DNA of 64,000 bases from Microbacterium luteolum (lineage in GTDB: Bacteria > Actinomycetota > Actinomycetes > Actinomycetales > Microbacteriaceae): the NCBI RefSeq assembly GCF_039533965.1, contig NZ_BAAAUN010000001.1:248001-312000 (forward strand), read 5' to 3'. Positions 19,877-27,985 of this stretch are shown here, in pieces. The position numbers and the translations under genes are program-made. The notes under the pieces are model-generated. The model made no database searches. It saw only the letters and a program-made list of their open reading frames with translations, and had not been told where the DNA came from. Every line of letters begins with the position of its first letter. The stretch's first letter is position 1.

Positions 19877-20650
19877 ATGTCCCGCAGGCCCGAATCCCAG
19901 AACGCGATCGATTGCTCGGATCTGGTGATCGACCGGATCGGGCACGGCACGCCCACCCGCGCCGTCGATGGCGTGACGTTCTCTCTCGCTCCAGGCGAGC
20001 TCATCTGTGTCGCGGGTCCGACGGGGTCGGGAAAATCCACCCTGGTCGCCGCCCTCGCGGGGTCCACCGACCCGTCAGTGCGCGTCGTGGGCGGCAGCGC
20101 CACCGTCTGCGGTGTCGACGTGCGCCGGCCCGGACGGAAGCACCGCATCCTCACGTACCGCACCGGCTTCGTCCCGCAGGGCGCGGGTGCCGACCTCCCG
20201 CCTCGTCTGACCGTCAACGAGGTGATCGCCGAGCCGATCCTGATCCGAGAGCGCCGGGTCAACACGAAGGCGCTGTCTATCCGTGTCGCGACGCTGCTCG
20301 ACGAGTTGCACCTTCCGCTCGGCACCGCAGCCAAGTTCCCGTACGAGCTGAGCGCCGGTATGCGTCAGCGCGTGGCGATCGCCCGGTCGTTCATCCTGGA
20401 GCCGAAGGTGCTCATCGCCGACGAGGTGCTCGCGAACCTCGATCTGGAGGTGCGACCGGTGGTGTTCGACGCGATCACCCGTCGCCGGAAGGAAGAGTCG
20501 ATGGCGGCGCTCCTCGTGACCAATGACGCCGCGTTCATCCGCGAGCTGAACGCCGAGACGCTCATGCTCCGGGGCGGTCACGTGGTCGCTCGCGGCGTCG
20601 GCAAGGACCTGCTCTGGGTCCCGAACGCCGAGTCCGATTCGCGGCACTGA
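19877..20650 (+). CDS. Orphan ABC transporter ATP-binding protein
   Basis: 257-residue ABC ATPase of the peptide-transporter (DppF/OppF-like) type. Walker A is GPTGSGKST, Q-loop is in FVPQGAGADLPP, the signature is ELSAGMRQRVAIARS (LSAGM instead of LSGGQ), and Walker B with catalytic Glu is KVLIADEVLANLD. The usual switch histidine (VTHD) is Asn here: LLVTNDAAF. No permease or binding protein is adjacent, so partner and substrate are unknown. It may be a degenerate or regulatory ATPase. It ends about 100 bases before tRNA-Asn. Confidence 0.85.
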   Translation: MSRRPESQNAIDCSDLVIDRIGHGTPTRAVDGVTFSLAPGELICVAGPTGSGKSTLVAALAGSTDPSVRVVGGSATVCGVDVRRPGRKHRILTYRTGFVPQGAGADLPPRLTVNEVIAEPILIRERRVNTKALSIRVATLLDELHLPLGTAAKFPYELSAGMRQRVAIARSFILEPKVLIADEVLANLDLEVRPVVFDAITRRRKEESMAALLVTNDAAFIRELNAETLMLRGGHVVARGVGKDLLWVPNAESDSRH

Positions 20651-20712
20651 ACACGACACGCCCGAGCTGCGTCGACCCCGCCCCGGTGTCACGAGTGGGG
20701 CCCGGAGTTTGC

Positions 20713-20718
20713 TAAGCT
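20713..20718 (+). promoter_or_regulatory. -10 element TAAGCT of tRNA-Asn
   Basis: TAAGCT lies 30 bases before the mature tRNA 5' end, giving a predicted 5' leader of about 23 bases for RNase P to remove. A clear -35 is not seen. Confidence 0.45.
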
Positions 20719-20747
20719 TGTCGAGTTGCCCGCTCAGCGGAGCACAT

Positions 20748-20820
20748 TCCTCGGTAGCTCAATTGGCAGAGCAGCCGGCTGTTAACCGGCAGGTTCTTGG
20801 TTCGAGTCCAAGCCGGGGAG
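20748..20820 (+). tRNA. tRNA-Asn (anticodon GTT)
   Basis: A 73-base cloverleaf: acceptor TCCTCGG/CCGGGGA (one U-G pair), D-arm GCTC/GAGC, anticodon arm GCCGG-CTGTTAA-CCGGC with GTT, and T-arm CTTGG-TTCGAGT-CCAAG, with discriminator G. CCA is not encoded (CA then A follows). An intrinsic terminator follows 10 bases later. Confidence 0.97.
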
Positions 20821-20830
20821 CAATCCCCTG

Positions 20831-20856
20831 AAACCCCGCCCCTCCGGGCGGGGTTT
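20831..20856 (+). terminator. Intrinsic terminator of tRNA-Asn
   Basis: AAACCCCGCCC (20831-20841), loop CTCC, GGGCGGGGTTT (20846-20856): a perfect 11-bp stem with T residues at its end. Confidence 0.85.
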
Positions 20857-20964
20857 CGCCGTTTCCGGCGTCACGCGTCTCGAGCCATGCAACCCGATGG
20901 CCGGTTGCGAGAGGCGGCCTACCGTAGCGTGGGAGAAACGGACCCGCGCGCGAGGGAGGATGCC

Positions 20965-21384
20965 ATGAACCCCAAGGAACGCGCTGTCTGCGTGTGCTTC
21001 GACGGCTCCCGCGTGCTGCTGATGAGGAGACTCCACGGCGGCCGGCAGTACACCGTGCTCCCGGGCGGCGGCATCGAGCCCGGCGAAACCCCCGACCAGG
21101 CAGCAGTACGCGAACTGGCCGAGGAGACCGGGCTCGTCGCGACCGTGACCGGCAAGCTCGCCACTGTCGATCACGACGACCGAAGGGCGCATTACCTGCT
21201 CATGGCGGCAGTGCCCGGAGAGCCGGTTCTGGGTGGGCCGGAAGCCCTCGCGGAGAGCGAGGACAACCGGTATCGGCCCGGATGGGTCCCGATAGCCGAG
21301 CTCGCAGACGAGCCGCTCGTACCCGAGGAGGCACGAGAGATCGTGCGGCGAGCCTTCGCGGAATGCCTCGCCGACGGCCGCTGA
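20965..21384 (+). CDS. NUDIX hydrolase
   Basis: 139-residue NUDIX-fold pyrophosphohydrolase. The Nudix box runs from GGGIEPGETPDQAAV through RELAEETGLV (residues about 34-58), fitting G-x5-E-x7-REUXEEXGU. ATG 20965 is preceded by AGGGAGGA (20953-20960). Specificity cannot be deduced; possible roles are nucleotide-pool cleaning or dinucleotide hydrolysis. It stands alone after the tRNA and converges with the DapA-like gene. Confidence 0.9.
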   Translation: MNPKERAVCVCFDGSRVLLMRRLHGGRQYTVLPGGGIEPGETPDQAAVRELAEETGLVATVTGKLATVDHDDRRAHYLLMAAVPGEPVLGGPEALAESEDNRYRPGWVPIAELADEPLVPEEAREIVRRAFAECLADGR

Positions 21385-21406
21385 GGACTCGTCCGGCTCG
21401 GAGCCC

Positions 21407-22327
21407 TCAGCCCCGCAGTCCCAGCTGGTCGACGACCTCTGCGACTCGTCCGCGCGCTGCCGCACCCAGCCCGAGCACCGGGCGCGGAAGGCAGTCCGGG
21501 GCGACGAGCTGCAGGTGCTCGGCGATGGCGGCGGTGACGCGGTAGCCGCCGTGTTCCAGGAACAGATCCCACAACGGCTGGAGGCGGGCTGATTCCGCGG
21601 TAGCCGCGGCGTGGTCGCCGGCCTGGGCGGCTCGGGTGATGGTGAGTGCCGGGTCGGGGAGCGTGCCGCCGATGACCGAGTACCAGGCGTCGCACCCGGC
21701 GTTCATGCCCGTTGCCGCGAGCCAATCGCCCGACACGCCGATCGACACCGTGCCGGGGATGCGCTCGCGCAGCGCCTGCACTCGCGCGGCTGCATCCCGG
21801 GGATCCGATGGGACGCCGGGGATCTTGATGGATGCCACATTCGGCAGGGCAGCGATCTGCGCGTGGAGCTCATCGGTGAGCGCGACGTGCGTCGTGCGCG
21901 GGTTGTCGTAGACGACGAGCGGCACCGAGAGCCCGGCCGTGACGTCCTCGAACAGAGTGAACACCTCGTCGGGGCTCAGTGCCTGGTACGTGACCGGCGC
22001 GAGCAGCACGGCACTCGCGCCGGCATCCTGCGCATCATCGGCGAGCCGCTGCGCCTGAGAGGTGCGCAGCGCGCCGATGCCGACCATCACCGGAACGTCT
22101 CCCGCGAGCGTCACGGTAGCGCGGGCGACGCGCCGGCGCTCCTCGCGGTCGAGGTAGAGGTAGGAGCCGGTCGAGCCGAGCGCTGTGATCGAGTCGACGC
22201 CGGCGCTGACGAGCCGCTCGACGAGGCGCGCGTACGCGGCTTCGTCGAAGGCATCGTCGCGCAGGGGAGTGAGAGGGAAGGCGCTCAGGCCGGTGAACAC
22301 GGAGGGGCTCCTCTGCTCGTCATACAT
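21407..22327 (-). CDS. Dihydrodipicolinate synthase family protein
   Basis: 306-residue class I aldolase of the DapA/NanA family. The GSTGSYLYLD phosphate/carboxylate loop, the catalytic Tyr in VVYDNPRTT and the Schiff-base Lys in ASIKIPGVP are all present. The loop reads GSTGS rather than the GTTGE of true DapA, so this is more likely a pyruvate-dependent aldolase or dehydratase for another substrate than the lysine-pathway enzyme. TATTCT lies eight bases upstream of the ATG (complement of 22336-22341), suggesting a short or absent leader. Confidence 0.85.
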   Translation of the reverse strand: MYDEQRSPSVFTGLSAFPLTPLRDDAFDEAAYARLVERLVSAGVDSITALGSTGSYLYLDREERRRVARATVTLAGDVPVMVGIGALRTSQAQRLADDAQDAGASAVLLAPVTYQALSPDEVFTLFEDVTAGLSVPLVVYDNPRTTHVALTDELHAQIAALPNVASIKIPGVPSDPRDAAARVQALRERIPGTVSIGVSGDWLAATGMNAGCDAWYSVIGGTLPDPALTITRAAQAGDHAAATAESARLQPLWDLFLEHGGYRVTAAIAEHLQLVAPDCLPRPVLGLGAAARGRVAEVVDQLGLRG

Positions 22328-22374
22328 GCTCAGCGAGAATAGCGCAGGGGAGCGGCGCTTCTCGTCGCGTGGCC

Positions 22375-23283
22375 TCAGTCGTCGGCGAGACGGTCGCCCC
22401 GGCCGTACTCCTCCTTGACGGTCCGCAGGTTGGTCCAGGTACGCATCCCCGTGATCTGCGAGCTGGCACGCAGCTGGTCGGCGAGTTCGAGGAGTCCGTC
22501 GACCGACTGGGCGGAGAGGGTGGCGATGAGCTCGTATTCGCCGATCGTGATCGCGAGGAACTCCGGCGAGAGACGGCGCACCTCTTCCAGCGCGGCGGCC
22601 AGCTCTCCGCGGACTCGGATGCCGACGCCGAGGGTGAGGAGATCGGGGCTGTCATGTCGCACCGGGATCCCGACGACCTTCACGGCGTCGTGACGCACGA
22701 GGCGGTTCAGCCGGAGCCGCGCGCCGCTGGGGGAGATGCCCGCTGCTTCTGCGAGCTCGAGGAACGATGCGCGGCCGTCGATCTGCAGCCGACGCACGAT
22801 CGCCCGGTCGACGGCGTCGAGGCGGAACGCCGTGCGACCGGTGCGGAGCGGGGAGTAGAGGTTGATCTCGATGCTCTCGTAGAGGTGTGTCTGCATGTCG
22901 CGCACTCCCGGGAGACAGCGGATGCGATCGAGAGTGCGCCTCAGATGCGGATCGGCACCCACTCGGATCTCCGCGTCGATCGGTGCCTCGCCGCTGATGT
23001 CGGCGACGAACGTGGTCTCGGGCATCGCGATGAGGGCCTCGCGCACCGGAGCGACCGGCCCGTCGAGCCGGAGCTGCGTGTAGGCGAACCGCTGCAGCGC
23101 CAGCAGATCCGGGCTCACGGATACCGTGAACACGACCTCATGGCGTTCGACGGCGCGTTCCACGATCTGGGTGATGCGTCGCCGAGTCACGCCGAGCGAC
23201 TGCGCGATGCGGGTGTAGCTCGCCCGTCCATCCTCGCGCAGCGCGGCGAGCACCTGCGTGGTCAGCGGGTCCCGATGCTCCAT
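22375..23283 (-). CDS. Lrp/AsnC family regulator, double-module type
   Basis: 302-residue transcription regulator about twice the usual Lrp length. It contains two Lrp-type helix-turn-helix segments (LREDGRASYTRIAQSLGVTR near residue 15 and LQIDGRASFLELAEAAGIS near residue 160), each followed by a RAM-like ligand-binding stretch. ATG 23283 is preceded by TGGAGG; an upstream in-frame TTG at 23304 is less likely. It is divergent from an amino-acid permease and zinc dehydrogenase, which it probably controls in response to an amino acid. Confidence 0.85.
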   Translation of the reverse strand: MEHRDPLTTQVLAALREDGRASYTRIAQSLGVTRRRITQIVERAVERHEVVFTVSVSPDLLALQRFAYTQLRLDGPVAPVREALIAMPETTFVADISGEAPIDAEIRVGADPHLRRTLDRIRCLPGVRDMQTHLYESIEINLYSPLRTGRTAFRLDAVDRAIVRRLQIDGRASFLELAEAAGISPSGARLRLNRLVRHDAVKVVGIPVRHDSPDLLTLGVGIRVRGELAAALEEVRRLSPEFLAITIGEYELIATLSAQSVDGLLELADQLRASSQITGMRTWTNLRTVKEEYGRGDRLADD

Positions 23284-23416
23284 CTCGGCCTCCAGATTCG
23301 TCAAGCACGGGCGTACACATCGCGAGGATCAGGCTCCTCGGTGCACGTTGAGTCTCTCATTCTGCATTGAATTGCGGCGAATACGCACAGTCAGTGAGAT
23401 CCGGCTCGGTTTTCGC

Positions 23417-23445
23417 TTCAGTTCCCGCTGAACCCGCCCTACTGT
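23417..23445 (+). promoter_or_regulatory. Putative permease promoter with overlapping inverted repeat
   Basis: TTCAGT (23417-23422), a 17-base spacer and TACTGT (23440-23445) form a candidate promoter for the permease-dehydrogenase operon. The -35 is the left arm of TTCAG-TTCCCG-CTGAA (23417-23432), which could be an operator. The rest of the 292-base gap holds an AT-richer patch near 23359-23385 but no gene. Confidence 0.35.
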
Positions 23446-23575
23446 CGTCCTTGAGCGAGCAGGTCGACAGCCGGAAGAAGACGACTGACTGTTCGGCACG
23501 ACGAGGACCTCCGGGTCCCGATCGACTGATCGATGACGATCCGACCGATCTCTCAATGGCGAAAGGCACCCCGAT

Positions 23576-25111
23576 ATGTCCACCCCCTCCTCTCGATCAT
23601 CCGGGCGAACCGCAGAGCTCGGCCACGATGAGAACGAGCTCGCAGACTACGGCTACAAGCAAGAGCTCAAGCGCGCTCTCTCGCCCTGGGCGGTCTTCGC
23701 CCTCGGCTTCGCGACGATCTCACCGGTCGTCGGGATCTACGCCGTCATCCAGCTCGGATTCGTGTTCTCGGGTCCCGTCTGGATCTGGGCCGTGCTGATC
23801 GCGTTCATCGGCCAACTGCTGGTGGCGACCGTCTATGCGCAGCTCTCGTCCCAGTTCCCGATGACGGGAGGCGTCTACCAGTGGGTGCGGCGCCTCGCCG
23901 GTCCGAAGCTCGGCTGGATGACCGGGTGGATCTACCTCGCGGCGGCCATCGCATCGCTCTCGACGGTCGCCTACCTGGGCGGGATCTGGATGAAGGCGCT
24001 CGTCGGCGACGCCTCGGAGAGCGCCGGAGGCCTCGTGCTCTACGGCGCGGTCTTCCTCGTGGTCGCTCTCGGTATCAACCTGCTCGGCGTGAACCCGGTC
24101 AAGCACTTCCTGAGCGCCGGGATCATCGCCGAGGGCGTCGCCTCGATCGTGGTCAGCGTGCTGCTGCTCGTCTTCTTCCTCCACAACGACATCGGGATGC
24201 TCGTGCAGACCCTGGGAGCGGAGGAGAACTCCGGCGGATCGACGCTCGCGGGGTTGCTCACCTGTCTCGCGGTGGCCGGCTGGGCGTTCCTCGGCTTTGA
24301 CGCGACGACGCAGGTCGCCGAGGAAGCGCATGAACCGCGTCGTACGGTGCCTCGGGCGATGCTGCTCTCCTTCCTCTTCGTCGGCATCACGGTGCTGTTG
24401 AGCGGTACGGCGGTCACCCTCTCGCTGCGGGACCCGGCTCGTGCCGTGACCGGCGAGGTCGGCGACCCCGTGCTGGCCTCCGTCACCGAGGCCTTCGGCG
24501 CCTGGACGGAGAAGCCGTTCATCGTCGTCGTCCTCATCGCCTTCTTCGCCTGCGCGGTCTCGATCCAGACCTACATCGGCCGCATGGTGTACAGCTTCGC
24601 CCGCGACCGCCAGATCCCGTTCTCCACGCCGCTTTCGCGGATCGGCAAAAAGGAGATCCCGCACGTCGCGCTCATCACCACAGCGGTGCTCGCGGGACTC
24701 GGCCTGCTGCTGGGCCTGAACGGCAATGCGGCAGCCACGCTGATCTCGTTCGGCTCTGGTGGCTTCTACATCGTCTTCCTGATCGTCGCCGTGGTCGCGC
24801 TGTGGGCACGCCTGAACGGACGCTGGGATCCGAGCCGTGGCTCGTTCGCTCCGGGACGCTTCGGCTTGATCATCAACATCCTCGCGGTGGCGTGGCTCGC
24901 GTTCGAGGTCGTCAACGTCGCGTGGCCCAGGGCGGAGCTCGCCCCGGCATCCGGCACGTGGGTGCAGGTATGGGCGGTGATCGTCGTGTTCAGTGCGCTC
25001 ATCCTGATCGGCATCGGGTATCTCGTGGTGCGCAAGCCGCACCTCGAGGTCCAGGTCGCGGCGGCCGCAGCCCAGCGAGGCGACCGGACGGAGAAGGGGA
25101 CCGGACGATGA
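23576..25111 (+). CDS. APC family amino-acid permease
   Basis: 511-residue secondary transporter with about twelve transmembrane segments. The first, ALGFATISPVVGIYAVIQLG, carries the unwound helix-breaking motif of APC transporters, and QFPMTGGVYQWVRRLAGPKLGW is the conserved loop 2-3. The acidic N terminus and basic C-terminal tail are cytoplasmic. Substrate is unknown; the divergent Lrp-type regulator and the translationally coupled dehydrogenase suggest uptake of an amino acid, amine or related alcohol used as a nutrient. The preceding ribosome-binding site, AAAGG, is weak. Confidence 0.9.
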   Translation: MSTPSSRSSGRTAELGHDENELADYGYKQELKRALSPWAVFALGFATISPVVGIYAVIQLGFVFSGPVWIWAVLIAFIGQLLVATVYAQLSSQFPMTGGVYQWVRRLAGPKLGWMTGWIYLAAAIASLSTVAYLGGIWMKALVGDASESAGGLVLYGAVFLVVALGINLLGVNPVKHFLSAGIIAEGVASIVVSVLLLVFFLHNDIGMLVQTLGAEENSGGSTLAGLLTCLAVAGWAFLGFDATTQVAEEAHEPRRTVPRAMLLSFLFVGITVLLSGTAVTLSLRDPARAVTGEVGDPVLASVTEAFGAWTEKPFIVVVLIAFFACAVSIQTYIGRMVYSFARDRQIPFSTPLSRIGKKEIPHVALITTAVLAGLGLLLGLNGNAAATLISFGSGGFYIVFLIVAVVALWARLNGRWDPSRGSFAPGRFGLIINILAVAWLAFEVVNVAWPRAELAPASGTWVQVWAVIVVFSALILIGIGYLVVRKPHLEVQVAAAAAQRGDRTEKGTGR

Positions 25112-26199
25112 CCGTCACGAACCCCGCCGTCGTGTTCGAGCCGGGATCCGGCATGCGCGTCCGAGAGGTCGCCGTCCGGGCTCCGCGCGCGGGCGAGGTC
25201 GCCGTCGAGATCCGTGCCGCCGGCGTCTGCCACTCCGATCTCCATATCCTGAACGGCGACTGGCCGGAGGATCGCCCGCTCGTGCTCGGACACGAGGCTG
25301 CCGGCGTCGTGACCGCCGTCGGCGCCGGCGTGGACCTGGAGCGGGGCGACCACGTCGTCCTCTCCTGGTTCGCCCCGTGCGGTCGCTGCGAGCGCTGCGC
25401 CGCCGGCAGAGCATGGCTGTGCACCGGCACTCGTGCGGTGGAGAACGTGCTGCCGGACGGCGGCACGGCTTTCGAGGAGGATGGTGAGCCGGTGTGGCCG
25501 TTCCTGGGCTTGGGCGCGTTCACGAAGAACGTGGTCGTGCCACGGACAGCGGCGATCAAGGTGCCGCAGGAACTGCCGTTCGACGTCGGCGCGCTGCTCG
25601 GCTGCGCGGTCACGACCGGGGTCGGTGCCGCGGTGAACACGGCCGGCGTCCGGCCCGGTGACACGGCCGTGGTGGTCGGTTGCGGGGGAGTCGGGCTCGC
25701 GATCATCATGGGCCTGCGTCTCGCGGGGGCGGGAGCGATCATCGCCGTCGACCTGTCAGCGGAGCGTCGCGCGGCGGCCGCGCATTTCGGAGCGACCGCG
25801 ACACTCGACGGTGCGACGGTCGATGTCCCGGCGTGGTGTCAGGAGCACCTCGGTGGCGCGGACTACGCCTTCGAGGCCGTCGGCCGCCCCGCTCTCATCG
25901 AGCAGCTCCCGGCGATGGTGCGTTCGGGCGGTGCCGCCGTGGTGGTCGGCATGCCGCCGATCGATGCCAAGGTGGGGATCGACGCCTTCGACCTCGCCGA
26001 CCAGGGCAAGAGTCTGCTGGGATGCAACTACGGTTCGAGCGTCGGTGCTGTCGACATCCCGCGCCTCGCGCGTCTGTTCCTCGACGGCCGCCTGCCGCTC
26101 GGCGATCTCGTGGGTACGACGCGCCCGCTCGCCGAGGCGGAGATCGCCTTCGAGGAGCTCCGCGCAGGCATCGGCCTGCGCGGAATCCTCGTTCCATAG
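25108..26199 (+). CDS. Zinc-dependent alcohol dehydrogenase
   Basis: 363-residue MDR dehydrogenase resembling class III ADH. Catalytic zinc ligands are in AAGVCHSDLH and GHEAAGVV; structural zinc cysteines are in CGRCERCAAGRAWLC. The NAD-binding motif is VVGCGGVGLAIIMG. The final zinc ligand Cys is in ALLGCAVTTGVGA. It starts with ATGA overlap at the permease stop, so the two are translated together and likely act on an imported substrate or its product. The exact alcohol or aldehyde is unknown. Confidence 0.9.
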   Translation: MTVTNPAVVFEPGSGMRVREVAVRAPRAGEVAVEIRAAGVCHSDLHILNGDWPEDRPLVLGHEAAGVVTAVGAGVDLERGDHVVLSWFAPCGRCERCAAGRAWLCTGTRAVENVLPDGGTAFEEDGEPVWPFLGLGAFTKNVVVPRTAAIKVPQELPFDVGALLGCAVTTGVGAAVNTAGVRPGDTAVVVGCGGVGLAIIMGLRLAGAGAIIAVDLSAERRAAAAHFGATATLDGATVDVPAWCQEHLGGADYAFEAVGRPALIEQLPAMVRSGGAAVVVGMPPIDAKVGIDAFDLADQGKSLLGCNYGSSVGAVDIPRLARLFLDGRLPLGDLVGTTRPLAEAEIAFEELRAGIGLRGILVP

Positions 26200-26233
26200 T
26201 CGAGGCGGCGACCATGCAGCGATGACGCGCACC

Positions 26234-26911
26234 CTATGCGCGTGGGCCGGACCGCCTCACGCGCAGCACGGCATCGACGAGCGTCACCGTCGAGCCGTCG
26301 CGCCAGATCGCGGTCCTCTCCACCATCGCCCGGGTCTCCGTGATCCACTCGTCGGTCAGGGCGAGCGACTCGAGCACCTCGTCGGTGGTCGGCAGCGGCG
26401 GCCCGTCGTGGTCGTGGTGGCTGAGCTTCGAACCTGGTGGGGCTGCTCCGTGTCCCACGACGAGGAGCCGCCCGCCGGGCGCCACAGCGGATGCCGCGCG
26501 CCGCAGCACCTCGTCGCGCGGCAGCTCGACCGGGGAGTGCAGGAACGCCGAGGTCACGAGATCGAACGCGGAGGTCGGCTCCCACGTCGAGAGATCGCCG
26601 CGGACCCAGTGGATCCGGTCGGCGAGCCCCGCACGCTGCGCCTCCGCCCTGCCGACGTCGAGCGCGGCTGCGGAGATGTCGATCGCCGTCACGGTCCATC
26701 CGTTCGCAGCGAGCCACAGCGCGTCGCCCCCTTCGCCGCAGCCCAGGTCGAGAGCCGTGCCGGGAGTGAGACCCGCGACCTCGCGTTCCACGGCCGCGTT
26801 CACCTGACCGCTCCACACTCTCCCGTGCTCGCCGCGGGTGCTTCGATAGCGCGCTTCCCAGAACTCCGCAGGGTCCGTCACCGGATCGACGGAGTGCCCG
26901 GCGTCACTCAT
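26234..26911 (-). CDS. Class I SAM-dependent methyltransferase
   Basis: 225-residue Rossmann methyltransferase. Motif I is ALDLGCGEGGDALWLA (residues about 51-66), followed by VTAIDISAAALD and the motif IV region FDLVTSAFLHSP. It resembles small-molecule or thiopurine/tellurite-type methyltransferases; the substrate is unknown. It overlaps the flavin oxidoreductase gene by four bases (ATGA) and is transcribed with it. ATG 26911 is chosen because upstream frame sequence is arginine-rich shadow of the neighbour. Confidence 0.88.
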   Translation of the reverse strand: MSDAGHSVDPVTDPAEFWEARYRSTRGEHGRVWSGQVNAAVEREVAGLTPGTALDLGCGEGGDALWLAANGWTVTAIDISAAALDVGRAEAQRAGLADRIHWVRGDLSTWEPTSAFDLVTSAFLHSPVELPRDEVLRRAASAVAPGGRLLVVGHGAAPPGSKLSHHDHDGPPLPTTDEVLESLALTDEWITETRAMVERTAIWRDGSTVTLVDAVLRVRRSGPRA

Positions 26912-27918
26912 GATGCGACCCGCGCGACCCGCTCGGCGGCAGCGGCGACGTCCAGCGCCACGAACTCCCCGTTCAGTGCGAGGGCCGCGGCGGCGCCGGA
27001 ACCGGCGGCGATCGGAACGAGTGCGCCCGGATTCGCTGCATTGCCCACGGCCCAGACGCCGTCGACACTCGTTCGTCCGAGCGCGTCGACGTCGGTCCAC
27101 GGCCCCATCGGCGTGTCGACGCGCTCGGCTCCGAGCTGGCGCAGCGGCTCATCGAGCGCGACCAGAGCCGGTTCGGCGAACACGACGTCGACGGGGATCG
27201 TCGAGCCGTCATCCAGGCCGAGGGCGGTGAGCTCGCCGGAGGAGGCGACCACACGGGTGACGGCACGGGTCTCCACACGCATCCCGCGCGCTTCGAGGAC
27301 GAGCCGCTCCTCGTCGGGGAGGCCGTCGATGAGCCCGGTGAACACCGTGATGTCCTCCGAGTAGGACCGCAGCATGTGCGCCTTGTGCAGGCCGGCCACC
27401 GAGGTCGCCAGCACGCCGATCGCACGCTCTCGGGCTTCGTATCCGTCGCAGTACGGGCAGGCGACGACGCCCCGACCCCACTGGTCGGCCAGTCCGGGGA
27501 TCTCGGGCAGCAGGTCGCGCGCTCCGGTCGCGACGATGAGGCGCCGGGCGGTCGCACGTGCACCGGCCTCGGTGACGACCTCGAACCCGTCGGCGATCGT
27601 GCGGGTCGTGGCGACGCGGGCGTCGACGATCACGCCGTCGACGGCGCGCACCTCGCGGTAGCCGTCGGCGACCAGGTCGAGCGGAGAGTAGCCGTCCCGG
27701 CTCAGCACGCCGTGCATGTGAGGCGCGAACCGGTTGCGCGGCTCCTGAGCGTCGAGCACCAGCACTCGGCGCCGGGCTCGAGCGAGGACGAGCGCGGCAC
27801 TCAGGCCGGCTGCACCTCCGCCGATGATGATGACGTCCCAGCGCTCGTCCGAGATGGGAGCCGTCGAGGACTCGGAGGGATGGGCGGGGACGGTGGGGGG
27901 AGTAGTGGCGTCGGTCAT
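26908..27918 (-). CDS. Thioredoxin-reductase-like FAD oxidoreductase
   Basis: 336-residue NAD(P)H flavoprotein. The FAD site is VIIIGGGAAGLSAALVLARA (residues about 26-45), the redox CxxC is ACPYCDGYE near residue 146, and the second nucleotide motif is VWAVGNAA near the C terminus. The CPYC dithiol suggests reduction of a small disulfide or thioredoxin-like partner. It is the first gene of a two-gene unit with the methyltransferase and is divergent from an XRE-cupin regulator. TTGCCG, 17 bases and GATGCT end six bases before ATG 27918 on the minus strand. Confidence 0.88.
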   Translation of the reverse strand: MTDATTPPTVPAHPSESSTAPISDERWDVIIIGGGAAGLSAALVLARARRRVLVLDAQEPRNRFAPHMHGVLSRDGYSPLDLVADGYREVRAVDGVIVDARVATTRTIADGFEVVTEAGARATARRLIVATGARDLLPEIPGLADQWGRGVVACPYCDGYEARERAIGVLATSVAGLHKAHMLRSYSEDITVFTGLIDGLPDEERLVLEARGMRVETRAVTRVVASSGELTALGLDDGSTIPVDVVFAEPALVALDEPLRQLGAERVDTPMGPWTDVDALGRTSVDGVWAVGNAANPGALVPIAAGSGAAAALALNGEFVALDVAAAAERVARVAS

Positions 27919-27945
27919 GTTCTCAGCATCCGAGCCTGATACGCT

Positions 27946-27967
27946 TTCGGCAACTATCCGTGCCGAA
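27946..27967. promoter_or_regulatory. Candidate operator TTCGGCA-N8-TGCCGAA
   Basis: A perfect 7-bp inverted repeat, TTCGGCA (27946-27952) and TGCCGAA (27961-27967), centred in the 67-base divergent gap. Its left arm overlaps the -35 TTGCCG of the oxidoreductase promoter, placing it well for repression by the adjacent XRE-cupin protein. Confidence 0.5.
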
Positions 27968-27985
27968 TCAGCAAAGGGAGACGAC

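Noticed and set aside
20748..20820. tRNA-Asn as an integration site for a mobile element
   Set aside because: No integrase, no direct repeat of the tRNA 3' end and no change in gene style on either side were found.
21407..22327. Calling the aldolase dapA
   Set aside because: The active-site loop is GSTGS rather than GTTGE and there is no lysine-pathway context; kept as a family-level call.
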